Assembly: GCA_002751075.1 (NCBI GenBank) | Contig: NAOQ01000229.1 | Location: 1-32,569 of the forward strand | DNA: 32,569 nucleotides | Direction of reading: 5' to 3' | Source: Ichthyophonus hoferi | Taxonomy: Eukaryota > Opisthokonta > Ichthyosporea > Ichthyophonida > Ichthyophonidae | Shown: piece by piece, positions 24,370 to 32,569 of the stretch | How positions within the stretch are numbered: the first letter of the stretch is position 1 | Layout: every line of letters starts with the position of its first letter | Program-made: the position numbers and the translations under genes | Notes under the pieces: model-generated | Told to the model about the DNA's origin: nothing | The model's input: the letters and a program-made list of their open reading frames with translations, nothing else | Databases searched by the model: none

Positions 24370-24480
24370 TGTGGAAATGACCATATTATGTCTTATAGTA
24401 GTACAAGGAGACCAGAAGGGGGAATATAATGTACTCTGGAAATGGTAACATTATGCCTTCTAGTGCAAGGAGGCTGTAAA
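24370..24480. repeat. Imperfect tandem duplication, two copies
   Basis: 24370-24418 and 24435-24480 share the order TGGAAATG, then ATTATGYCTT, then TAGT...CAAGGAG. The offset is about 65 bases and the identity perhaps 75 percent by eye. Confidence 0.5.
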
Positions 24481-25374
24481 GAACGGCTCACTATCGCTGA
24501 CTTGGTGTCATCACCCATTATTATTACATTATTACATCAAGACCTACTAGCTATATCCCGTCACACTAGCCCTTATCTTAGTAACCAAGACCTTGATTCA
24601 GGTTCCTATAACTCTGTAGTCAAACATGTTGGTAATCTTAAAACACAATAATTCATTCTTCCCTTGCTCTTTGAGGCAGCATCATACATAAACCTCGTTA
24701 TGCATATTTAGTTGACCTAACTTCATATTAATACCTAGATATTTATGCGACCCTGTATGAGTCCTAAACTATGGAACTACTTACCACAAGGCCCAATGGA
24801 CAGGGTTAAAATTGGTATACAGCTACCTATACATGTTGCAATGTTATGGAAAGTCAGTATTGTATATTGTATAGCCCTGTACATAGCTCATAGGCTGTAT
24901 ATAATCAAACTATATGTAGGACGGCTACGTTGAAAACACTGCATGTGACCTAATAAAATAATAAATATTGCTTGTAGCAACCTTATTAAGTTTTTTTGAA
25001 TTTTTTTATTAATTTAACTGAAAAGGGGAGGGTAGTGCGATGGTGTTGGCCCACAGTAGTGGCAGTCACCCCAGGAGATAAGCCAAGGAGCAACAATGGT
25101 GCCAAGATTACTTTACAAATACATAATTTCTAACAAATACATTAGTTCCTTAAAATACAATTGTCATAGCGCTCCCCTGAGCTGAGTCACTTATTCCCTC
25201 TATAGATTTTAAGACTGTAAACCACACTTTAGTCCTACTGAGCCCATATCCACATTTCACATCACTGCCTTCTGCTATATCGCTTCCTCCCTACTTGACT
25301 ATGCCCCTCATGCATTAGCCCTCACTCTATGTATATTGATGCCTGAAAATTTAAGTGTGTCAACAGTCTTTCAG

Positions 25375-28300
25375 CTACCCACGTCGAGGTGGTACTGGTG
25401 GGGGTTTCTTTGTGTACGGTGAGTCGTCTGTGGGTCCTCCTTTGTTAGTCAACGAACACGAACCAACTTCTATTCCATATACTGCACTCTACGCACCTGT
25501 TGGATCATTTGAGGAGTGTTGGCTCATGGCTGGTTGAGAGGGCCGTAAAGGTACGCGGGGACGAGTGTTTGGCACTGGGACTGTAGCTATATAGTGTTAG
25601 TGGGCTACATAGTCACTAAGGAGTCTAGAATATCCCTCCCCATTAGTACCAGTGTCCATTACCAAGTCCTACCACACCTACCTGATAGTTCTGCACTTCG
25701 CATCACGCGTCGTGGTGCTGCAACGGGAGTCTGGTGCGGTTCAAGTCCTGCCCCGGAATGTCAGAAACCTCACCACCTACCCCCTCCCGCTTTATGAACC
25801 GCATGATAGATAATCTACCCACTTGGTTGGTTGCCTATCTCCTCCATACTGTGGACCCTTTGAAAGCTCTCGTCGATGCCATGGGAGCCATAGTCTGCCA
25901 CCACCATACCACCCATATTAGCCCAGGGTTCTAGCCCACTCCATGGCATAGTGTCTGACAGGTACTATCCCTACCGTGCGGATTAAAGGTAAGCTCGGCT
26001 GTTTGCCGTCTACCCAGTCCTAAAGATCCACCATAGAAGGGAGTCAACTCATCAGTAGAATATCCAGATGAAAAGAAAGATATAGAGGTTGAAAGTGACA
26101 CAAGGCAGACATGCGGACATAAAGGCTAGTGGGCCAATGCCGACAACACAAGAGGGAAGAGAGGTTAAAGAACCATGACAGGTACACTTACCCATATCGA
26201 ACTTGAGACCACTTCGTTTTCGCATCTCTAAGACCCCACATCGTCAATAAAGATATTTCTTACCATTGGGCAACCATCATTTGAATAATAACTGTAGCTA
26301 ATCCCCAAGAGCGTGATAATCATGACAGCAACCCTCGATAGATTACTCCAAGATCTCTCTTTACCCAACAACCATTGCCCAGTCACTTACCCATTGTACT
26401 GGAAACCGATCGGGCATGGGTATGCCGGCGGCCATCTGTAGACAGACATGCAGTCAGTGGCTAGATGGGGATACATGCCCTGCTAAGATCAAACACCACA
26501 TACTTGCATTGGTGCTGAGCACACTTGCACTGGCGCTGGGCTCAGAGAATCCAATGTCGATACTGACGGGACTGGGACTGATAGAGTCAGACAAAGGGGT
26601 GCCAGGTCTTAGAGGGTACAGTTTGTCAACAGGAGTGTAGTGTACATAGTTCACTGTCATTATGTCGGTGTCTGTCGGAGCAGCCCACTTGGTCAGACTC
26701 ATCTATATTCTCTTTTACATCGGGCTCATATGGTGCCCATGAACCTAATTCCGTTACCACTGCCTTTTTAACTGGCTTTAAAGTGTGACAGGTGTCTTAT
26801 TATGAGTCGAGTATCACAATAAGGTAGTTCGGGGGGATCGGTGTATGCTTATTACATATAATATATCTCACATCGTTCCACAAAAATCCTAGGCCAGGCC
26901 ATATTAGATTGCCTGATGATTCAAGAATGGGAGTGTCTTCAATGATCAGTATGACATACTACTCTGAAAGATAGACCTTTATGCAACAATGGGGGGATAT
27001 ATACACACACTATAGAGAGTGGGGTTACCATCGGTGAAGAGCCAAGAGTAGTAGGTAATAAGGCTCTCTACAAGCATGGCCAAGGCCCCACTGTCGTCCG
27101 TACGCACCCGCATGACAATTAGCCAATATAGTAACATTCAGTCTAAGCCTTTCAGCCAATATTGGGGAATAAATTGGCATATGCATACACTATCACTAAT
27201 GGGAATTCCCTTGTAGTGTTCTCCTATATACTCGTAGTCATGGACTATCATTTCCCCTGTCTCCTACACTACCCTCCCTCTCTCACCCAGCTCCAACACC
27301 TCCCTCTACCTACCTATCAACCAATGCTAATGGGCCATCGTCTGCACCCTCTCCACGAGATAGTAGAGTAGGTCCAAAGACTATACCCAGATTGCTATGG
27401 ATCAGGCCAGTCAGTTATTCTGCCTCTCACCCCCCTCACCCCTAACAGACACCTACCTGGCCTGCATCTTGTTCTGATCTGTGTAGGCCACAACCTTGCA
27501 AAGAAAACGAATAAGTGACTTGAGGGTAGTATAGCGGGGGGTTGAGAGCTGGGCCAGTACGCCTTGCAAGCCATACATCCTACACCCCACCCCCTTTAGT
27601 AGCAGTACCTCCCGCCCCGCCCTGTCATTGACCTATCATATATCAACATACTTAGCATCATGGTCAGGGAGACGCATGACTTCCATCCAGTTGTCATATA
27701 GGTTAGCATCCAGTAATGAGCCAGGTAATTCACGGAAATACAACTTCAGCACTCCCTGAAAACCCCACGGTTAGTACCCTCGAGGCATTCCTATATATGC
27801 TGTCACCCCTAATCACGTACAGCAATAGCGTGGTGCTCGCCGTCCCATTGGGGGGCAGTCAGGTCAATATTAGGGTCTTCACTGTTGAACAGCTGCCGTA
27901 GTCTGCGCACTGGTTTGACATAAGCACAAAGGCCACAGACTTCACCTCCTTAACCCCACGTTCAGAGCCTCTTACCTGAGGTAGCGTTGCCAGACATGCG
28001 AAATATGCCTTCCTCTTCAAGACCCTTCGCGTCTATGGCTGCAATACATTGCTCCACAATCTATCCCTGCATGTCAGTCTTGGATTCTTCCACCAATGAG
28101 CCACTATATTTCAGAAAACTGCCACATCGACCAGCTCTCAACCAATAAAATCTCGAATCACTATTCACAAACAAATACATACTGTTGGGATGTTTATGCC
28201 CCTTTCTGTGGTGTACTCATTAATGGGCTTCCGGAACACCTGTGAGACAGACAGTCAGACCAAGCCACATGCCCCTCCTGATATGTATCTGTATCTATTG

Positions 28301-30987
28301 CATGATAGTCGTTAATGTTCCATTTCATGCACACAAGGGTCTTAAGTAAATTGGCTATAAAGGCAGCAGACCTTCCACGTCGTATATAGGCAATATATAA
28401 GCAATTACAACAGCGCACATCACCCACAACCACACACCTTATTACTAGTAACTAGGGCAGCTCGTAGATAATTCACTGTAGCGCTCGCTTCTTTTGCTGC
28501 ATTCTCAAAGCTGCCCACCCCTTATTAGCACGTGGGTTTTCGCCAATTATATGGCGTACAAGGTGTAGTGATAGCATGATTTATAATTGCAGTTAATGTG
28601 TGTATATGTACATGCATATGTACGTGTAAGTAGGTAAGTGAATAGATAAATATATCTCTGCCAACGTAACCTTAGGTGTGCGGTGGCTGTCCTGTTGTAT
28701 GTATATATGTTTTGAACTCATAAGTGTATCACAGTATGAACTAATATTCTTATATATGCATACGTGAACGGCCCATCGTACAACAAGATAAAGTAATGCG
28801 AGACCCAGTAAAACCCTTCATACGAAGAGGTAGCTATACCAGTAATACATAATGTATTCAATATAGATGCTGCTTTATATATCCCTAGGTGTGAGTGGCC
28901 TGGCAGGTCCACCCCGTCACATTCATATTAATTAATACATACGTTCGCATCTGTAGTTCACAGAACTCCAATAAGTGATTCGCTAGGTTCTCTTCCTTTG
29001 ACCAGAAGTCGTCGGCTGTCTTTGCTAACTGGGACTGTTTCTCTATATATGGTAGACCAATAGTTATGATAAGGTATAATAAGGTGTAACCTATATATCG
29101 TAAACCAATGGTCCATGCCTTGCATTCCCCTCACCCCCAATAGTACCCTGTACTCTATCTACAGTAACGTAGATACATACCCTCAAACTTCTCCTTGGAC
29201 ACATTATAGCTAGCCTCGGCCAGTACATACTTATCGGTAGGTCCATTTATAGCACCAACCATTCTATTCTTGGCTGCATCCCTATCCAATCGAAGGTTTT
29301 CCATCACTTTGCGCTCTGAGATGACGTACTTGAGGTCCTGTGCCAATTCTAGTAAGCCATACGGTTTCTCTTATCATCTAATGCCGATTCCTTTACCGAT
29401 TACTACCCTGCACTCCTCTCTCCCCTTCCTAATTCTAAGTATTAAGTCATAGCCAAACCTTTTCAATGGTGGTCTGGGTTTGTTGCAGGAAGTGGGTGTC
29501 CATTTCTTGCTCTGAGGAGGCGATATGAGACAATAAGATACGGCCTCCACACCTTGGCTATCCCATAACGTCATGCCTTAGGTCCTGATAAGCCTCCTAC
29601 CATATCTAGTCATAGTATACTTTACCAATTATATAGGACTATACTACAAGTCACCCCCTTGTACACGTCTTAATATAAACCAATTGGAACGCAGTATTGG
29701 CGCCATTATTACCATATAAGGCCATGACCTGGGCCAGTTCAAACTGTAATTTGGCAGTATCGTCGAAACATTGCTTCAAGAGAGGGGCCTTGTCTGTGAC
29801 CTTCCCACTAGCACACTGTAGAGCCTCCCTACCACCCCAAGAGGATGTGATGGGTGAGGGTGATTTGGTGCTTATATGCATATATATATATATGCGTGTA
29901 ACGTAAAGCTAGCGCTAAAACAAAAATAAATAACACTTATATATGTATACATGTGGGTGTGCACCCATGTGCCTAATGACCTCTTGATATTATGTGTGCT
30001 CCAACGGTCATTGACACCTATGTTTTGTGGTTATATATAGACACACTTACCCTAGCTTTGTATAAGGGATCTTCCGTTTTTCCAGCTCAACGTGACGTTT
30101 ATTGTGCATAACACCCTCGCCCGCCCGAACGACTACACCCCATTCTCCTGGTTAGTAACCATACACCAATCATGTACCAGGACTTTATCTAGTGTATTCA
30201 CTCTCCATACCTGTTTCCAAACCTTCTTTTAACTGGACCATTCGCTCTACCTTTTCATCTCCAGTTGTGTCTGCTACTCCTTCCGACCCTACTCCTCCCT
30301 GTACCCAGTCCAGGTCATTCTCTCATCACTTAGTCTATTTAGGTCTATTTTCTACTGCTCAATTTTAGAGTGGACAGAGGAGCACGGGTATACATAGTGA
30401 AAGAAGCCCGAGATAGAGGTGGAGGTATACTGCTAATCGATAAAATATAGATCATTTTGTTGTTGATGTAAGCTGAGAGTTCATTTATAGCTTTAAAGTA
30501 AGGTAATCAAACATAAAAGTAGCGAATAATTAAGAGTATAAGCAAAAAAGGCCACACAGCTAGGGTGCCTCTACGTTAGTTTGGCTGGATATATACGTAG
30601 AGTACCGATGAGTCGTTGTCTTGTACTAAGACTAGACTACTGAAGTCGGAAACCAAAACCTTATTGTTTACAGCATACATGACATGAAGGGATGGTTATG
30701 TAAACAAGACGGTTATCGGTCTATAAAGGAAAGGCATGATAAGACTTGGTCAGCTAGAACAAGGGACAATAAAGAAGAAATAACCCAAGAGGAGGTGAAA
30801 TACCCGACCTTAAAGCTAATATTGTGCTTATCTTTCCACTATATATAAATAAACCCACTCCAAGCAATAAAATTTCATGCTTGGGTAATGCCAAGTGAGT
30901 GAAACCTGGCAGACTATTTATTATTCGCCCTACCTTCCCCATGGCCTCCACGGTTCGCTGTTTGAACCGGTTGAAGGCACGATCCAT
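25375..30987 (-). CDS. BAR-RhoGAP protein with proline-rich tail
   Basis: Coding exons (minus): 30987-30934, 30298-30211, 30132-30051, 29828-29713, 29511-29459, 29337-29181, 29042-28943, 28510-28438, 28239-28183, 28060-27976, 27909-27821, 27755-27652, 27579-27457, 27394-27314, 27090-27029, 26671-26504, 26435-26391, 26227-26192, 25954-25850, 25747-25682, 25580-25497, 25439-25375 (TAG). All introns are GT-AG; this path stays in frame for about 630 residues. Residues 1-241 form a BAR domain (DRAFNRFKQRTVEAMGK, KLGEAL, TIEKDLK, LRLDRDAAKNRM). Residues 242-441 are RhoGAP: EEEGIFRMSGN with the arginine finger (Arg281), KLYFRELPGSLL, DQNKM and NLGIVFGPTLL. The tail is Ser/Pro-rich and ends KKPPPVPPRRG, an SH3-type ligand. 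BAR-RhoGAP proteins bind curved membrane and switch off Rho-family GTPases. The layout without a PH domain is like animal RICH/nadrin. Exons to 27029 are firm; 26671-25850 is less certain. Confidence 0.88.
26504..26545 (-). repeat. 21-base tandem repeat in the RhoGAP tail exon
   Basis: Two adjacent 21-base units (CTTGCATTGGTGCTGAGCAC and CTTGCACTGGCGCTGGGCTC as read on the plus strand) encode two seven-residue repeats in the Ser/Ala-rich tail. The duplication is a multiple of three and keeps the frame, which supports this exon's reading frame. Confidence 0.55.
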
Positions 30988-30994
30988 GGTGCTG

Positions 30995-31002
30995 TATTTA
31001 TA
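30995..31002 (-). promoter_or_regulatory. TATAAATA string just before the BAR-RhoGAP start
   Basis: A perfect TATAAATA lies only seven bases before the chosen ATG (context GCACCATGG). That is too close for a normal TATA box unless the start of transcription or translation differs. An in-frame ATG 11 codons upstream (31020) would put the string inside the coding region. I prefer the 30987 start because the family-like N terminus begins there. Confidence 0.3.
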
Positions 31003-31191
31003 GAGTGCACCTCTGTTCACTACTACTAACCTCCTGTGTACCCTTCCAACGTGCCCTTATAGTGGGGCGACTCAGTGTTTAGTTAAAACTAATACACTGC
31101 ACTGTATACATATTATTATTCCTAGCTCAGAGCCTTTAATAATATTTATTTATTCTAGCTCTATCGGCATTATTTTTATTGCGATTGCCAT

Positions 31192-31204
31192 CGTCATAAT
31201 GACG
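31192..31204. promoter_or_regulatory. Inverted TGACG pair (CRE/ATF-like)
   Basis: CGTCAT-A-ATGACG, two inverted TGACG half-sites around one base, about 205 bases before the BAR-RhoGAP start codon. TGACG is the half-site of CREB/ATF-type bZIP factors. No other support is available. Confidence 0.3.
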
Positions 31205-31671
31205 CCATCGTAAGAGCTAATGGTTTGCATCTACGGCCTTGCCGGGGCTAAGGGAAGGTAAAGGCAATGGAAGGTACTCAGACTGGCAGCCTGTCTGTCA
31301 TCTTATGAGTTTGCAGGTTATACCAAAAAAATAGGATGTTGGGCAACTGTTTATTGTTTATAGCTCTATTAAAATATAAATGACCAATGAATAATATACA
31401 CACCCTATTTCAAATGATTATTAGCAATTAAGCCCCATTTACCGTTATAAAGAAGTCATTAAATACTATGTGATTAACTAGTAACTAGATACCACTAACA
31501 ATGAAATCCAACAATTGGACACTATTTCATTGATTAGTTAGGAATAAAAAGAAGATTAATGCTGAATATCGTGATAGATCTTTCGGCAATCTAATTGTTT
31601 CGAAGACTGCATTTTTATGACTAGCATGCTGAACCATGGCATATAGGATGACTGTAACAAAATAGTCCTTA

Positions 31672-31688
31672 CACCAGTGACACTGGTG
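31672..31688. promoter_or_regulatory. 17-base perfect palindrome
   Basis: CACCAGTG-A-CACTGGTG has eight-base arms around one base. It lies in otherwise featureless DNA. It could be a dimer-binding site; no factor is named. Confidence 0.35.
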
Positions 31689-32569
31689 CTACGGAATAGG
31701 GGATTGGTTAGGAGGCTCAAGCATAGACTCATGAGATAGAAATATCACAGGTTAGTGTAAGTAAGCAGTTCTCTAACTTCTGAACGAGCGAGAAATCTGG
31801 TCATTAATTATCATATGCGAGTGTCAACGGTGGACTAAACATTACAATAGCGATGTGATTATTGCATACGTACAACTAAATGCAAAATTTTGTTTGTTAC
31901 AAGTGCTTTCACATTTTTGCTACTGTTACTACGCATGTGTGAGCGGGTGTGCCGGGGGCTGCGCATGAGCGGCGGGGGGGCTTTATTGGTTATTTCCGGT
32001 TTCATATATATTTTTCCAGTCTTTACGTGCGTGTCAATTGTGGCTTATCACTTCTATGGTTGTATTCATTATTGTGAACGGGACTGAGATTGTAAGATCA
32101 TTATTGGCTAATCCAGCTCATGATAGGTCACAGAGACTCACTGGAATTGTCTGATTTTACCGCGGTACTTAAATTCCAATGTGTCCTTATTTAGATGGCA
32201 AATTAACCAATTTTCTCATTGATGTAACATACCGCATACAATGTATTGACAAATCGCTTTACTTGTTAGAGAACGGTATTCGAACATCTTAAGCTCAATA
32301 TCTTGAAGAAAAAAAAAAGAACAAGTAAAAAATGTAGTGATAACTGAGCAACAGGTAGAGTACCTTTTATCTCATTACTAAGACTTCCTGGAATATGATT
32401 ATAATAACTTTAAATTATTCAATTGCGACGTTGAAGATTCAAGTTATGCTGATCAAGGATAAATATATCATCAAATATTTTAAGTAGACAAGGTCCTCCT
32501 ACAACCACCACCCGGTTCTACCAAGTGAATCTGGTAATAACGTAGTCCACCATAGACAGTTGTGATAAA

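Larger units (their letters stand above)
23839..25374. other. Convergent intergenic region uL15m / BAR-RhoGAP
   Basis: This 1.5-kb stretch lies between the stop codons of two convergent genes and should hold both 3' untranslated regions. No gene is supported. The 99-codon plus-strand frame at 24130-24429 has no known domain, and its end overlaps a tandem duplication. A T-rich run with TTTATT (AATAAA on the minus strand) at 25005-25010 may help end the minus-strand gene, though it is about 365 bases past its stop. Confidence 0.5.
31021..32569. other. Upstream region of BAR-RhoGAP gene
   Basis: No gene is supported in the last 1.5 kb. It should hold the promoter of the BAR-RhoGAP gene and perhaps of a gene beyond the window. 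The 65-codon plus-strand frame at 31890-32087 is cysteine- and hydrophobic-rich without a known domain. Two short palindromes stand out at 31192-31204 and 31672-31688. Confidence 0.45.

Noticed and set aside
24130-24429. 99-codon plus-strand frame
   Set aside because: It has no domain and a random-looking composition, and its end overlaps a tandem duplication in a 3' intergenic region.
25681-25770. GGTTCAAGTCC near 25738 resembles the tRNA B box
   Set aside because: The flanking bases do not form a T stem or an acceptor stem, and no A box fits upstream. On the other strand this is a coding exon of the BAR-RhoGAP gene.
26454-26702. Reading the minus-strand frame from the ATG at 26702 as a separate gene start
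   Set aside because: The bases before it match an intron end, the phase does not fit the preceding exon, and the frame is better explained as an internal tail exon of the BAR-RhoGAP gene entered at 26671.
31890-32087. Cysteine-rich 65-codon plus-strand frame
   Set aside because: It has no domain, no signal-peptide design and no splice partners; it is compatible with chance in a G-rich patch.
1-32569. CRISPR arrays, bacterial operons, rRNA genes
   Set aside because: No regularly spaced identical repeats, no ribosome-binding sites and no rRNA-like conserved blocks were seen; the genes are spliced and eukaryotic.

Overview
The window looks like nuclear DNA of a fungus, most likely an early-diverging, intron-rich lineage outside the well-studied Dikarya. 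The evidence is a recognisable MDM34 gene (a subunit of the ERMES ER-mitochondria tether, typical of fungi, found in some amoebozoans and other protists, and absent from animals and plants), a nuclear gene for a mitochondrial ribosomal protein, and many short spliceosomal introns with GT-AG ends and CTAAC/CTGAC-like branch points. There are no operons, Shine-Dalgarno sites or bacterial-style coding runs. The exact group cannot be fixed from the sequence alone.

Layout. 1-12.6 kb is an AT-rich, CpG-poor, gene-free block. Its core is one very decayed Ty1/copia LTR retrotransposon in minus orientation (about 3.7-11.1 kb), with a third LTR-like copy inside pol (6.6-7.3 kb) and an outer pair of diverged direct repeats (2.1-3.4 and 11.2-11.7 kb). 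At about 12.6 kb the composition changes and genes begin.

Genes. (1) A 5-exon gene on the minus strand (15157-12699) for a 155-residue universal stress protein with an intact ATP-binding motif. (2) MDM34 on the plus strand (17425-20526), 7 or 8 exons, with an SMP lipid-transfer domain and a proline-rich tail. (3) A possible 55-residue two-exon gene just downstream (20771-21006), not recognised. (4) An intronless gene on the plus strand (23119-23838) for mitochondrial ribosomal protein uL15m. (5) A gene of about 21 coding exons on the minus strand (30987-25375) for a roughly 630-residue protein that combines an N-terminal BAR domain, a RhoGAP domain with its arginine finger, and a Ser/Pro-rich tail ending in an SH3-ligand-like PPPVPPRR motif. 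None of its exons is long enough to stand out as an open reading frame; it was assembled here exon by exon from splice sites, phase and domain conservation. The remaining stretches are intergenic DNA with small repeats and palindromes.

How the genes relate. MDM34 and uL15m both serve mitochondria and lie on the same strand, but 2.6 kb apart, so this need not mean anything. USP and MDM34 are divergent across 2.3 kb; uL15m and the BAR-RhoGAP gene are convergent. The most notable points are the hidden BAR-RhoGAP gene with several frame-compatible splice routes through its tail, and a 23-base micro-exon in MDM34 whose inclusion would shift the frame.
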